Positions 8,855 through 18,474 of a stretch of DNA of 64,000 nt are shown here, piece by piece. Position numbers and translations under genes: made by a program. How positions within the stretch are numbered: position 1 is the stretch's first letter; every line of letters starts with the position of its first letter. Origin of the DNA: Henriciella marina DSM 19595 (GTDB taxonomy: Bacteria; Pseudomonadota; Alphaproteobacteria; Caulobacterales; Hyphomonadaceae). The DNA is taken from positions 62,001 to 126,000 of the forward strand of contig NZ_AQXT01000002.1 of the NCBI RefSeq assembly GCF_000376805.1, read 5' to 3'. The notes under the pieces are model-generated. The model searched no databases. It had not been told where the DNA came from and was given only the letters and a program-made list of their open reading frames with translations.

Positions 8855-9631
8855 CTAATCGGACGAGGGCAACCAGTCGAGGTTCAGCTTGTCATAGCGG
8901 TTTTCGTAATCAACGAGATCACACAGACCCGGCTCATCGAACAGCCGGAAGAAACGCTTGTGGCGTTCCACCAGGTTCAGTTCGACAAGTTTCTTGATCG
9001 ACCGGCTGACATGTACGGCCGAGAGCCCGGTCGCCGCGCCGATCTGCTCCTGTGTCAGCGGGCAATGAAACTGATCGTGCAGGACAGGCTCCATGAGCCG
9101 AAGGCGCGACATGGTCTGCAGAAGGAAGAGCACAAGCCGCAAGTGTCCATCTGTCCGGCGGCTGACCATGATGCGGTCGTTCAGCATTGATTGTTCTATC
9201 ATGCCGAGCGCCAGGATCATTCCGCTGAGGCGCGGCGACTGGCGCAACACGTCGCTCAGCCTTTTCCGCGGAAACCGGCAAAGCTTTGCAGGGGTCGCGG
9301 CATAGACCCGGTGGGGTGAATAATCGAACGGCACATCGCTGAGGCCAATTATGTCGCCCGGATAATAGATCGTCGGCACACATTCGCGCCCGTCAGGCTC
9401 ATCGCGGGACGCCAGCGCCCACCCCTTCTTGAGAATGAAGAGTTCCTCGATCTTCTCCTGCCTTTCAACAAGAACGGTGCCCGCATCGACATCTTCCTGA
9501 TCATCTTCAAGCGTGGCCAGAAGCTGGACTTCGGCGTCGCTTAGCGGGGCAAGATGCTTCAGCTTTGCCGCCAGGCAGGAATCTTCGACGTCGCAGATAT
9601 TTTCATTTTGGGAGACCCCCTCGGTCGTCAT
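8855..9631 (-). CDS. Crp/Fnr-family transcriptional regulator
   Basis: A 258-residue regulator. A cyclic-nucleotide-binding-like beta-roll spans about residues 25-145, with IYYPGDIIGLSDV in its core. A C-terminal winged helix covers 165-235, with the recognition motif LTQEQIGAATGLSAVHVSRSIKKL. The residues that bind cAMP in Crp are not evident, and the Fnr iron-sulfur cysteine cluster is absent, although Cys13 and Cys19 occur near the N-terminus. The effector and targets are unknown. The gene stands alone on its strand with about 100 bases upstream. Confidence 0.9.
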   Translation of the reverse strand: MTTEGVSQNENICDVEDSCLAAKLKHLAPLSDAEVQLLATLEDDQEDVDAGTVLVERQEKIEELFILKKGWALASRDEPDGRECVPTIYYPGDIIGLSDVPFDYSPHRVYAATPAKLCRFPRKRLSDVLRQSPRLSGMILALGMIEQSMLNDRIMVSRRTDGHLRLVLFLLQTMSRLRLMEPVLHDQFHCPLTQEQIGAATGLSAVHVSRSIKKLVELNLVERHKRFFRLFDEPGLCDLVDYENRYDKLNLDWLPSSD

Positions 9632-9732
9632 TAGTATGTACCTCTCAGCGCTTGCGAAAGCAGCAGCTCCTTAACCGATCGATTTCGAGTACCGTCAGAA
9701 CGCGGGCCTTGCGGCGGCGTTCCGGGGCGCAT

Positions 9733-10683
9733 CTAGGTGCCGGTGTCGAACTTGTCGGCCTTACGCTCGCCAAACAGCATGCGTTGCTCAAGGCGTGCCC
9801 GCAGGGCGGCGTAATAGGTTTCAAGAAAGGCGAGGTCGTCCTCATCCGCGCTCGGGTCCCGGCCTATCTTGGCGCGGATCCGGTCAGCGACCTTGGTCTT
9901 TATTTCAGGGGTGGACTGGCGAAGCACATCTTCGAGGACGTGGAGCTCATGAATGCCATAGGCGTCGAGCTCTGCCGTCGTGAAGCTGAGCTGACTGGCT
10001 TTCGGCAGGGGCTCTGCTGATGTGATGTCCTTTTTGAGCTTCACCCGCGGGGCATGGATGACCATCGTGCCTGCGATAAGGTCGCCGACCCGAAGCTTGT
10101 CTGAATTGAAAAGCGGAAACAGTACGAAGACGCCTGCCCAGACAAGCGCCAGAAGCCGGATCCAGGCGCTGACGGCACTGTCCGATCCCATGACGAGCAG
10201 GGTCAGCGGCAGGAAGACTTCAAGCTCGCGCATGAAATTGCGCGCTAGGACGGCGTTCGCGGTCAGCCGTCCGCCACCACGCGACGCCACGCGAAGGCCG
10301 AGCGCCCGCTTGCCGGGTGTCGCCGCCTTCCGGCCGATCTCGAAGAAGACGAAATAGAAGACCCGCAGAAGGAAAACGATCACGGCCGAGATCGAGCCTG
10401 CGATCTGCCAGCCCTGAAAGCCCATCTCCGAAAAGATGACAGCGATGACCCAGCTGAAGGCGATGATCGCCATGATCTGCAGCGAGAAGTCGAGCAGGAA
10501 GGCGCCTGCGCGCTCGGAGGCTGTGGCGATCCGCAGATTGAGGGCGGCACCTTCCGGCGTCACCAATGGTCGGATGCGTCGTGACTGGCGCGCCTGTTCT
10601 TTCAAGCGCATATCGCGGCGGCGCAGCGCTTCGCGGCGGGCCCGCGCAGCATTGGTCTCGGACAGTTTGAGCTTGCGCGCCAT
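9733..10683 (-). CDS. RDD-family membrane protein, last gene of the MoxR operon
   Basis: A 316-residue protein. A basic, charged N-terminus of about 60 residues precedes an RDD domain with around four membrane helices, including AGAFLLDFSLQIMA, GRKAATPGKRALGLRV and ARNFMRE, the classical RDD signature positions. A hydrophilic C-terminal tail of about 90 residues follows. The ATG at 10683 overlaps the SpoIIM-like stop as TGATG and has GAGG seven bases before it, so I prefer it to the GTG one codon upstream. RDD proteins are often ion-transport related; the role here is inferred only from operon context. Confidence 0.87.
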   Translation of the reverse strand: MARKLKLSETNAARARREALRRRDMRLKEQARQSRRIRPLVTPEGAALNLRIATASERAGAFLLDFSLQIMAIIAFSWVIAVIFSEMGFQGWQIAGSISAVIVFLLRVFYFVFFEIGRKAATPGKRALGLRVASRGGGRLTANAVLARNFMRELEVFLPLTLLVMGSDSAVSAWIRLLALVWAGVFVLFPLFNSDKLRVGDLIAGTMVIHAPRVKLKKDITSAEPLPKASQLSFTTAELDAYGIHELHVLEDVLRQSTPEIKTKVADRIRAKIGRDPSADEDDLAFLETYYAALRARLEQRMLFGERKADKFDTGT

Positions 10684-11681
10684 CACGCTGCCTCAGCGCG
10701 CATGCGCGGCCAGTAGAAATAGACCAGCCAGAAGAGGAGCGTGGCGCCAGCAATCAGATATCGGATAAGATCGCTATTGATGAGCTGCCTGCCGAACCCC
10801 TCAAGCAGCGCCGCCAGAAAAAGCATCAGCACAGCGCCCATGATAACGAGGGCCGCTTGATTGCCGGTTTCGCGCAGCGACTGCATGCGTGTTTTCTTGC
10901 CGGGAAAGGCAACCGCCCCGCCGATCATGAAGCCAGCAGCGCCTGCCAGGATGATCGCGAACAGCTCTGTCATGCCATGGATGAAAAGCCAGCCGCTCAG
11001 CTCTGCGCCCAGCCCCTTTGACCAGAAGACGGCCATGAAGCTGCCAATACCGACACCATTATAGACAAGCAGGACCGCCGTCGGGATGCCAAGGCAAAAA
11101 CCGAGCGCGAAAGCCATCACTGCGATCGTGCTGTTATGGGAGAAAAGCTGCGCAGCGAACGCGCCCAGCATGTCTGCGATATTGGTGTCTTCGGTGTAGA
11201 GCGTCGAGCGCAGATAGTCATAGCTCGCATCCGGGTTGCGACTGTCCCAGTTGGAATTGAACGTCCAGAACCATTCGGGGTCCTGGAGCGTCAGGATGAA
11301 AGCCAGGAGCGCCCCACCAATCAGGCAGAGCGCAGACAGAAGCGTCGGCCAGACCGCGCTCGATACCGCGTCGGGCCAGTCGCGGCGGAAATACTGCGCA
11401 ATCCGTGTCGCCATGCTGGCCCGCGTACCATAGACGAAGAAATAGGCACGCGCGCACAGCGTCTCCAGATAGGCGAGCACGTTCTGGTCGAGCGAGATCG
11501 ACCTTGCCATCGAGAGCGATGAGACCGCCTGCCGATAGAGACGGGGCAGGGCCAGCATGTCCTCGTCCGACAGGCGTTTGACGCCCCGGCGTTCGGCGCG
11601 CGTGACAATGCGGTCCAGCGCCTGCCAGTCAGCTTCGCGCTCCTCGCGGAAGCGATAGGACTTCATCACGCGCTCGTTCAA
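10683..11681 (-). CDS. SpoIIM-like (stage II sporulation protein M family) membrane protein
   Basis: A 332-residue integral membrane protein. The SpoIIM-type C-terminal domain has about five helices, for example FLCLGIPTAVLLVYNGVG and HGMTELFAIILAGAAGF. A cytosolic helical N-terminus of around 100 residues precedes it. Despite the name, the family is common in non-sporulating bacteria next to MoxR/DUF58 genes. Translation probably begins at a TTG overlapping the DUF58 stop, since GGAG sits at the right distance. An internal ATG five codons later lacks this. Confidence 0.88.
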   Translation of the reverse strand: MNERVMKSYRFREEREADWQALDRIVTRAERRGVKRLSDEDMLALPRLYRQAVSSLSMARSISLDQNVLAYLETLCARAYFFVYGTRASMATRIAQYFRRDWPDAVSSAVWPTLLSALCLIGGALLAFILTLQDPEWFWTFNSNWDSRNPDASYDYLRSTLYTEDTNIADMLGAFAAQLFSHNSTIAVMAFALGFCLGIPTAVLLVYNGVGIGSFMAVFWSKGLGAELSGWLFIHGMTELFAIILAGAAGFMIGGAVAFPGKKTRMQSLRETGNQAALVIMGAVLMLFLAALLEGFGRQLINSDLIRYLIAGATLLFWLVYFYWPRMRAEAA

Positions 11682-12991
11682 ATCAACTCTCTCCGCTTGA
11701 TGTCGAGATAGCGCGAGACAAGCTCTGAGCCGAATTTCTCGGGCGTTGTCTCCACGATCTGCACGCCCATGCGCTGCAGCTTGCGGAACACGATCTCGCG
11801 CTCCTGCAGCAGCGTGTCGGCAACGACGGCGCGACTGACGTCTTCGGCGTCGCCCGGCTCGGCATCGATCATTGCCGACAGGGCTTCATCCTCAAATGTC
11901 GCAAAGACCACGATATGCTTGTCGGTGAGGCGCCGGACATTTTCCAGCATCAGTTCGGCAGAGATCGTGTCGACGAAATCAGTAAACAGGATGACCAGTG
12001 ACCGCCGCTCAAGCCGGGCCGCGAGAGACGTCAGTGCGAGCGTGTAGTTCGCGTCTTCGGCTGAATAGTCGAGCTCTGAGGCAAGTTTCTGGACGTGCGG
12101 AAACGCGCCGGTCCCTGTCAGCAGATTGGACGAAACGCCGGGGCGCGCATCGAAGCCGAAAATGGCCGTGCGGTCACCAGAGCGAAGCGAGACATAGGCC
12201 AGCAGCAGCGCTGAATTGATCGCCCTGTCGATCTTCGGCACCCCGCGCAGCGGCTCGCTCATCAGGCGGCCCGTGTCGAAGGCGAAGACGATATTGTGGT
12301 TGCGCTCGGTACGAAACTCCTTGGCGAGCAGCATGTTGTGGCGGGCCGAGTGCTTCCAGTCGATGGCGCGCCGGTCCATGCCGGCGGTGAATTCTCGAAG
12401 GGCATCGAACTCGGACCCATCGCCGCGGTCGATCTGCATCTTGATCCCGAAATCGGCGTCGCGCTGATAGAGGCGGACCGCCTCATCCTTGACCCAGCGC
12501 GTGTTTGGCGTGATCGCGATTTCGGTGCCGAGGGCTTGCGTCTTGCGGATGGAAACAAGCCCAAGCGGGCCTTTCCAGCGCGCCCATATCTTCTCCAGCC
12601 GCCCGGTCCCGCGCCGGATGGGCGTCAGTGTATAGGCCGCGATATGTGTCTTGTCGGCAAAGCCCTTCAGCCATTTGCGCACCGGCGGCTCGATCAGCTC
12701 ATTGGTCTCCAGTTCAGTCTCTACGAGACCCGGCAGCGGCCCGCGCCTGAACCTGAACGTGACATCGACCGGATCGGTGCCCGAGATATAGAGCAGCGGC
12801 GGCGCGTCCACCTGGATATCGAGATCGGCAGCGCGTGCGACCAGCGCAGTGTCAGCCAGCATCAGCGCCAGAACGCCTGCAATCCAGCCAGCCGACAGGG
12901 TCCAGAGTCCCGGCGCGATGACCGCAATCACCACGAGGACTGGAAGCCCGGCCAGCATCAGGAAAACAGCGCGCAGCGTCGGTGAGATCAT
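11678..12991 (-). CDS. DUF58 domain protein (VWA-like), MoxR partner
   Basis: A 437-residue membrane-anchored protein with two N-terminal hydrophobic segments (about residues 8-28 and 31-52). A beta-rich domain follows, then DUF58 with the hallmark RRAIDWKHSAR and a von Willebrand A-like metal site, FAFDTGRLMSEP. DUF58 proteins are regular partners of MoxR ATPases, which are thought to remodel VWA-domain clients. It overlaps the SpoIIM-like gene by four bases and lies 58 bases after the MoxR gene. Confidence 0.92.
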   Translation of the reverse strand: MISPTLRAVFLMLAGLPVLVVIAVIAPGLWTLSAGWIAGVLALMLADTALVARAADLDIQVDAPPLLYISGTDPVDVTFRFRRGPLPGLVETELETNELIEPPVRKWLKGFADKTHIAAYTLTPIRRGTGRLEKIWARWKGPLGLVSIRKTQALGTEIAITPNTRWVKDEAVRLYQRDADFGIKMQIDRGDGSEFDALREFTAGMDRRAIDWKHSARHNMLLAKEFRTERNHNIVFAFDTGRLMSEPLRGVPKIDRAINSALLLAYVSLRSGDRTAIFGFDARPGVSSNLLTGTGAFPHVQKLASELDYSAEDANYTLALTSLAARLERRSLVILFTDFVDTISAELMLENVRRLTDKHIVVFATFEDEALSAMIDAEPGDAEDVSRAVVADTLLQEREIVFRKLQRMGVQIVETTPEKFGSELVSRYLDIKRRELI

Positions 12992-13049
12992 GCGTCAGCC
13001 CCCGCAGGTCCTGACGAATAAGACCAGTAGAGAGGGGCTACTCCGGCCC

Positions 13050-14006
13050 TCATCGCGGGGCCGGTGTCTGATCGATGATTGTTGCAAGCGTCTCGTCGGT
13101 CCCGCGCCCTTCGATTTCTGCAGCCGGTGACAGGATGACCCGGTGGCGCAGTGCCGGGCGGGCCAGCGCCTTCACATCATCGGGAATGACGAAATCGCGC
13201 CCATCAAGGGCGGCATGTGCGCGAGAGGCTGCGGCGAGGGCTGCGGCGGCGCGTGGGCTTGCGCCTGTCTCCAGCGCGGGGGTCTCGCGCGTCGCCCGGA
13301 CGATGTCGACGATATAGCCCGCAATATCTTCCTTCACCTTGACGTTCGCGACGCTGGCAACCGCCTCGTTAAGCTCTTGCGCGGTTACGATAGACGTTAC
13401 GCCGAAGGTCGATGCGGTGCGCATACCGGTCCGGTTGCCATGCCCGGTCACGATGGCAAGCTCTTCCTCGCGGTTTGGATAGTCGAGCACATGCTTGAAG
13501 AGAAAGCGGTCGAGCTGGGCTTCGGGCAGGGGGTAGGTGCCCTGCTGCTCGATCGGGTTCTGCGTCGCGATTACCATGAAACGGTCATTCAGCGAATGCG
13601 ACTTGCCGTCGATGGTCACCTTGCGCTCCTGCATCGCTTCGAGCAGGGCGGCCTGTGTCTTTGGCGGGGTGCGGTTGATCTCATCGGCCAGCAGGATATC
13701 GGTGAAAATCGGCCCCTTGGTGAGCGAGAATTCGTTGGTCTGGAAGTTGAAGAGATTGGTGCCCAGCACATCGCCCGGCATCAGGTCTGGCGTGAACTGG
13801 ATCCGGCCAAAATCAAGATCGATGGCGGTCGCAAAACACTGGGTCAGCAATGTCTTTGCGGTGCCCGGCGGGCCTTCCAGCAGGATATGACCCGCTGAGA
13901 AGAGCGCCGTCAGCATCAGATCGACCGTGTCGGACTGTCCGATGACGGCCTTCGACACTTCGGACCTGATCCTGCCCGCGAGGCTCTGAACCGTCTCATT
14001 GCTCAT
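13050..14006 (-). CDS. MoxR-family AAA+ ATPase
   Basis: A 318-residue AAA+ protein of the MoxR class. Walker A is GPPGTAKT at residues 45-52 and Walker [10 protein letters not shown] at 104-112. The conserved [20 protein letters not shown] carries sensor residues, and the lid domain is alpha-helical. MoxR ATPases act as chaperone-like remodelers of VWA partners, here the DUF58 protein downstream. It overlaps the DUF4350 gene by 11 bases. No upstream promoter is visible between them. Confidence 0.95.
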   Translation of the reverse strand: MSNETVQSLAGRIRSEVSKAVIGQSDTVDLMLTALFSAGHILLEGPPGTAKTLLTQCFATAIDLDFGRIQFTPDLMPGDVLGTNLFNFQTNEFSLTKGPIFTDILLADEINRTPPKTQAALLEAMQERKVTIDGKSHSLNDRFMVIATQNPIEQQGTYPLPEAQLDRFLFKHVLDYPNREEELAIVTGHGNRTGMRTASTFGVTSIVTAQELNEAVASVANVKVKEDIAGYIVDIVRATRETPALETGASPRAAAALAAASRAHAALDGRDFVIPDDVKALARPALRHRVILSPAAEIEGRGTDETLATIIDQTPAPR

Positions 14007-15204
14007 GTGTCATCTCCTTGCGCCAGCGCCAGAGGGCGCGGGCCTTGTTCGTTAGATCGTCGCGTGAGCTTGCCGACGACGAGAGCCCCGACTGAAGCTC
14101 CGTGAATGAGGTCTCCATCCCGTTCTGCTTTGCCATCCGGTCAAGCAGCGCGATGTATTCGTCCTCTGAAAGGGTCCGCGGCAGACCAAGCTCCCGGCTG
14201 AGAGCGCGGCGGCTGAGCGAGAGATAGCCCGGCGCCATTCGGCGTTCGCGCTTTGCCATCGCAATCAGCCCGGCCGAGTTATCCGCCAGCGCGCGTTTGC
14301 CCGCGAGGATAGCGCGCGTCTCTCGCTCGGGGGCCCCAAACCGAATGGCGGCCGCCCAGCCGATGAGGAACATGGTCGCCAGCGCAATCAGCGTCGCCCC
14401 GAGATAGGGGATATCGAGCAGGATTTTCAGAAGGTTCGTCGATCGCTCAAACCCGTGAACCGTCGCATCAAACACGATGGGCCGCGTGCCCCCGCCGCCG
14501 ACCTCATCAATCAGGCCAAGCCCGGTCTTTGCATTCTCCAGCCGGGCCAGCCCGAAATTATTGAGCAGGTCAGGGTCGGAGAGAATATAGATCTCCCGGC
14601 CGGGCACCTTGGCGAGCAGCGCGCCGCCCCGCGCAGAGATCACCGGTTCCAGCAGATCTGTCTCGATCAGCTGCATCTCGTCTTCGAAGTCGGGCCTGAA
14701 CCGGCCGAACGGGGTCTCCAGCGCGCCGGGGGTCTTCCTGCGGACGATCTCGCCATCCTCGTCGAATTCGCGAAGGTGGATCATCGCCCTTTCGGCCGAG
14801 GCGAGGTCCGCATCGATTTCCCAGCTGCGCTTGGCCGGGTTTTCCCGGTAAGTCCATTTCGGCAGGATGATGAGCGCAGGGCCTGAAATCTCGTCCGGCT
14901 CAATGTCGCGGCCATTGATGGACAGTGTGGCTATCAACAGGCGCCGCCCGCCGATCTCCAATGATTGGGAGAGGCGCGAGATGCTCACGTCATCCCCGCG
15001 TGCCTCCAGCATGTCGACAAGGCCAGCATAGCCCGTCGATGAGCGCGAATAGGGGGTCGAGCCTGCCTTGTCGCGGGAGACAAGATCCGGCGACCACGCC
15101 ATCAGGGCCAGCACAGCTCCGAGCGACAGAAGCGCCACGATGATGAGCACGGTGGCCATGCGACCCGTGAAAGGCGCGCTTTGCTGGGGGAGGTGTTCGC
15201 TCAT
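13996..15204 (-). CDS. DUF4350 domain-containing membrane protein
   Basis: A 402-residue protein with one membrane helix near the N-terminus (residues 17-37) and another at about 265-285. Between them is a periplasmic DUF4350-type domain opening with [16 protein letters not shown], which resembles a GldG/IFT52-like fold. The C-terminal 110 residues are cytosolic and helical. It overlaps the DUF4129 gene by four bases (ATGA) and is a regular member of alphaproteobacterial MoxR operons. Its molecular function is unknown. Confidence 0.85.
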   Translation of the reverse strand: MSEHLPQQSAPFTGRMATVLIIVALLSLGAVLALMAWSPDLVSRDKAGSTPYSRSSTGYAGLVDMLEARGDDVSISRLSQSLEIGGRRLLIATLSINGRDIEPDEISGPALIILPKWTYRENPAKRSWEIDADLASAERAMIHLREFDEDGEIVRRKTPGALETPFGRFRPDFEDEMQLIETDLLEPVISARGGALLAKVPGREIYILSDPDLLNNFGLARLENAKTGLGLIDEVGGGGTRPIVFDATVHGFERSTNLLKILLDIPYLGATLIALATMFLIGWAAAIRFGAPERETRAILAGKRALADNSAGLIAMAKRERRMAPGYLSLSRRALSRELGLPRTLSEDEYIALLDRMAKQNGMETSFTELQSGLSSSASSRDDLTNKARALWRWRKEMTHEQ

Positions 15205-15935
15205 GCAGGGCTGCCCCTGAACGCAAAGGCTTCATAGGAGGCGCGGGCCTCCTTCCAGCCGGACTGGTCGACGGGCCGCTCGCCAAAGAAGGACTTTTCC
15301 ACCAGCCGAATAATCGGAGAGAGCGCGCTACGGGCCTTCTCGGGCAGATCGTTCAGCGCGGCGATCTCGCGCGCCGTCAGCGATTGTGGGACGCCGCCAA
15401 CACGCCTTGCGTTGAGGTCAGCAATCGAGCGGAAAAGCAGAAGGTGCACCGCCTCGGCAAACCGGCCTTGCGCCGCCAGTGCGTCGGCCTCCTCCAGGAG
15501 CGCGGTGGCCTGTCGGCGTTCTGGCTGGCCGCCATCAATATAGGAGACGTCGGCGGCGGCCTTGTCCTGCTTTTTCCGCCTCGCGGGCAGCGTCAGTCCG
15601 CCCAGCATGTACCAGAGCGCATAGCCGATGACGGCGACGATGGCGGCGATGATCAGGATACGGAACAGCCATCCGAAATTCTGGATGAGCCAGGCGAAGA
15701 ACTTGCCGATGGCTTCAAGGAGACCGTTCTCAGAGCGCCTTCGCTCTTCGCGGGGTTCTGGCTGAAAGCTTGGCCTCTCGGTCTGGATGCGGTCATTCGC
15801 GGCATGTCGCTCGACCAGCGTTTCGACGCTCGCCGCGTCGGTATCGCCATTCTCCTGCGCATAGGCATCACCGCCGGGAAGCGGGCCGAACAGCAGTAGA
15901 ATTGCAAGGGCAGCACAGAGCAGAACGGACTTCAA
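15201..15935 (-). CDS. DUF4129-like exported membrane protein, first gene of the MoxR operon
   Basis: A 244-residue protein with an N-terminal signal peptide (cleavage near AYA-Q), a periplasmic linker rich in charged residues, and a membrane helix at about 90-112. The C-terminal cytosolic DUF4129 domain contains ADALAAQGRFAEAVHLLLFRSI and SLTAREIAAL. The start is TTG, supported by GGGAGG seven bases upstream. It heads six overlapping or closely spaced genes running to 9733, so the operon promoter should lie in 15936-16082. Confidence 0.85.
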   Translation of the reverse strand: MKSVLLCAALAILLLFGPLPGGDAYAQENGDTDAASVETLVERHAANDRIQTERPSFQPEPREERRRSENGLLEAIGKFFAWLIQNFGWLFRILIIAAIVAVIGYALWYMLGGLTLPARRKKQDKAAADVSYIDGGQPERRQATALLEEADALAAQGRFAEAVHLLLFRSIADLNARRVGGVPQSLTAREIAALNDLPEKARSALSPIIRLVEKSFFGERPVDQSGWKEARASYEAFAFRGSPA

Positions 15936-16082
15936 TCAATCGCCTCCCATCGCGTCAGATACATGCGCCCATTCCCTCCTGATGTTTTTGACTATTTCAG
16001 AGCCGCAGCGCGGCGTCCATGGGGCATTGAGATTGCGCCGCTTATCCCCGATATGCGGGGACTTGCCTGAAGGAGACCGTCA

Positions 16083-16550
16083 ATGGACCGCGCCGAACGC
16101 TATGCAGAACTCAAACTGGAAATCGAAAGCCTCGTCGCCGGAGAGACCTATGTCCCCGCGCGCTATGCGTCTGCGGCCTGTCTCCTGGCCGAAGCCTTCC
16201 GCCCGCGTTTTTTCTGGACCGGCTTCTATGTGGTCGATCCGCTAAAGCCCGAAGAGCTTGTCGTCGGCCCCTATCAGGGCACGCTCGGCTGCCTGCGCAT
16301 CCCGTTCGGCAAGGGCGTCTGCGGCGCCTGCGCGGCGGAAGGCCAGACGCAGCTCGTGCCGGACGTTCATGCCTTTCCGGGCCATATCGCCTGTGACTCG
16401 CGCTCCAATTCAGAGATCGTCGTTCCGGTCTTCGGCGCAGACGGAAAGCTTGCCGCCGTGCTCGATGTGGACTCGACTGACCACGACGCCTTCGATGAAG
16501 TCGATCAGGCCGGCCTGGAGGCGATCTGCAAGATCCTGCTGACGGCTTAG
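16083..16550 (+). CDS. msrC: Free methionine-(R)-sulfoxide reductase (GAF-domain fRMsr)
   Basis: A 155-residue GAF-fold enzyme that reduces free L-methionine-(R)-sulfoxide with thioredoxin, part of oxidative-damage repair. The family's active-site cysteines are all present: Cys70 in GTLGCLRIPFG, Cys80 in KGVCGA and Cys104 in GHIACDSRSNSEIV. The length matches the family, and AAGGAGA precedes the ATG by a normal distance. It is divergent from the MoxR operon. Confidence 0.93.
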   Translation: MDRAERYAELKLEIESLVAGETYVPARYASAACLLAEAFRPRFFWTGFYVVDPLKPEELVVGPYQGTLGCLRIPFGKGVCGACAAEGQTQLVPDVHAFPGHIACDSRSNSEIVVPVFGADGKLAAVLDVDSTDHDAFDEVDQAGLEAICKILLTA

Positions 16551-16568
16551 GTCTCCTTGGGCGCTATC

Positions 16569-16685
16569 ATCTTGTCGTCATCCCGGCCGACCGAAGGGAG
16601 AGCCGGGACCCAGGTTCAAAAGCGTTTGCAGTTTGCCCGCCTGGGTCCCGGTGTTTCGCTAGGCGAAAACCGGGATGACGAAGAT
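16569..16685. repeat. Intergenic palindromic repeat element with nested inverted repeats
   Basis: The outer arms (16569-16586 and 16670-16685) share CGTCATCCCGG as an inverted repeat. Inside is a perfect 12-base inverted repeat, CCGGGACCCAGG against its complement (16603-16614 and 16640-16651). Each half can also fold alone, as TCCCGG...CCGGGA. This is the style of dispersed extragenic palindromes common in alphaproteobacteria. It sits between the ends of two convergent genes and could also act as a terminator. Confidence 0.75.
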
Positions 16686-16710
16686 AGGTATGTGTGAGTT
16701 TATCGACAGG

Positions 16711-17697
16711 TCAGCCGAGCATCGCTGCGTTCGTTCCGATCATGCCAGCCAGCGTGGACCTTGCCTCATCCGGCAGGTCCTTCCAGACTTCACGAAGCGC
16801 CATCAGGCAGCGCAGCTGGTATTTGAAAACACCTTGCGTGTAGGGCTTGCCGTCAAGCTCAAGGCTGAATGTCTCATGACCCGCCTTCAGCGCTTCTTCA
16901 TTGGCGCTCAGGAAAGGCAGATAGGTATCACCGGCCACGCCGAGCAGGGCCTGGACTGGCCCTCCGGGCGCTTCGGTCCACTCGCCATCAATACCTGACG
17001 CATCATCCGCCATGTCCAGCCAGCGATAGAAATAGGGCCGGTCCTTGCGCAGGAAGGCCATCGGGGTCGGGTCGACGCTCATCACTTTTATCTGGCCATA
17101 GAATGCAAGATCGGCGAGCGAGGGACGGTTGCCGAAGAGGAACAGCGTGTCGCCAAGTGCGACCTCTTCCAGATGCTTGGTGACGCGGGCGAAAGAGCCT
17201 TCAATCACGGGCTTCGTCTCCCGCGTGCAGCCGACCAGTGCCATGCGAGAGATCTGTCGCTCGCGAATACCGGCGGCCGCCTGCTCGACCTGGTCACGAC
17301 CCGCCAGCGGCAGGCTGTCATACATCAGCCAGTTGGCGCACCATTCGGCGTCTTCTGCATAATGCCAGCGATAGTGGAACATCGCCTTCATCGTCCATTC
17401 GTCCGCCATGTCCTCCAGCAGGAGACAGGCAAAACGCTGGACCGGATCAGGCGGCAGCAGGGCGCGGCCCTCATCTTCAAGTGCCAGAAGGAACGGCGTT
17501 GAATCATTCGTCCAGTGGCCGTCCGGCGTCTGGATTACCGGGATGACCGGCGCCTTGACCTGGCCCAACACGTCGCCGCGAATATCGGCTGTCATCGGCA
17601 CCCAGACATGGGGCAGCCGCTTTGCCCGCATCGCGGCGCGCACCTTCATGGAATAGGGCGAGCCAAGCGCGCCGTGGACCTTATAAGGATTGCTCAT
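16711..17697 (-). CDS. Glutathione S-transferase family protein
   Basis: A 328-residue protein. The N-terminal thioredoxin-like domain (about 1-85) carries GSPYSMKVRAAMRAKRL and the cis-proline region APVIPVIQTPDG. The helical C-terminal domain is larger than in standard 200-220-residue GSTs, so it belongs to the longer bacterial branch. The substrate is unknown. Its ATG overlaps the phosphatase stop region by a single base, so the two genes are probably one transcript. Confidence 0.82.
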   Translation of the reverse strand: MSNPYKVHGALGSPYSMKVRAAMRAKRLPHVWVPMTADIRGDVLGQVKAPVIPVIQTPDGHWTNDSTPFLLALEDEGRALLPPDPVQRFACLLLEDMADEWTMKAMFHYRWHYAEDAEWCANWLMYDSLPLAGRDQVEQAAAGIRERQISRMALVGCTRETKPVIEGSFARVTKHLEEVALGDTLFLFGNRPSLADLAFYGQIKVMSVDPTPMAFLRKDRPYFYRWLDMADDASGIDGEWTEAPGGPVQALLGVAGDTYLPFLSANEEALKAGHETFSLELDGKPYTQGVFKYQLRCLMALREVWKDLPDEARSTLAGMIGTNAAMLG

Positions 17698-18425
17698 CAG
17701 TTCATCACCGGTTGTGGAGGCAGGGCGCAGGGCGTGCCATACATGCCGCCCTGATCGATGCAGAAGAATTTGTCGTCCGGATTGGTCGGCTGAGGCCGGT
17801 CATAGCGGCTGTCACCGAGATAGGCGACGATCTCAACGCCCGGATAACCTTGCGCGGCCAGCATAGCGGGCACTAATTCGTAGCGGGCATTCTTTTCCGA
17901 AGCGCCTTCAGGTGTCGCCTGCGTCAGCAGGACCCGAAAATCCTCGCTCCGCTCCAGCCCGGCCTCGGCGAGGTTTTCCTCGGTCCAGAGCTGTTCTGTA
18001 TCTGCGCGGTTGGTGACGAGCGCGACATGCCCGCCAAGCGCGTTCACCCGTTCGATAAAGGGTTTTGCGCCCGGCACCAGCGTTGCTGACTTCTCCGATG
18101 TCCAGTCATGCCAGCTCTCAGGCGTGAAGCTCTCGCCAATCCGTTCGCGTCGGATCTGGTATTCGACATTGTTCAGCACCGTCTCATCGACATCGAGCAC
18201 GACCGCCCAGCTCTTGGCCTCGCGTTCGGCGGCGACCTCTTCGACATAGTCGGTCGCCAGGGCGAAGACCTCCTCTGCCTTCTCGCCCCATTCAGGATTA
18301 TTGGCGACCCACTCCACACCCGGGCTAAGGGCGACCTCATCTTGAGGGGATTGGGCGGCAGGCGTCGCACAGGCGCCAAGCGCAAGCGCGATGAAGGCGG
18401 CTTTGGCGAATGTCCAGCGTGTCAT
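17697..18425 (-). CDS. HAD-type class B/P4-like acid phosphatase, lipoprotein
   Basis: A 242-residue protein beginning MTRWTFAKAAF with a lipoprotein signal (lipobox ALGAC), so it is probably anchored on the periplasmic or outer-membrane side. The HAD motif DVDETVLNN provides the aspartate nucleophile and acid/base. LVTNRADTE and YLGDSRYD supply motifs II and IV. The P4/class B family dephosphorylates nucleotides and organic phosphates. An ATG four codons upstream exists, but GGAG fits the chosen start. Confidence 0.88.
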   Translation of the reverse strand: MTRWTFAKAAFIALALGACATPAAQSPQDEVALSPGVEWVANNPEWGEKAEEVFALATDYVEEVAAEREAKSWAVVLDVDETVLNNVEYQIRRERIGESFTPESWHDWTSEKSATLVPGAKPFIERVNALGGHVALVTNRADTEQLWTEENLAEAGLERSEDFRVLLTQATPEGASEKNARYELVPAMLAAQGYPGVEIVAYLGDSRYDRPQPTNPDDKFFCIDQGGMYGTPCALPPQPVMN

Positions 18426-18474
18426 GCAAGGCTCCATAATGGGTCCGGGCCCGGTTTCAGGCCATTGGCGGCGT

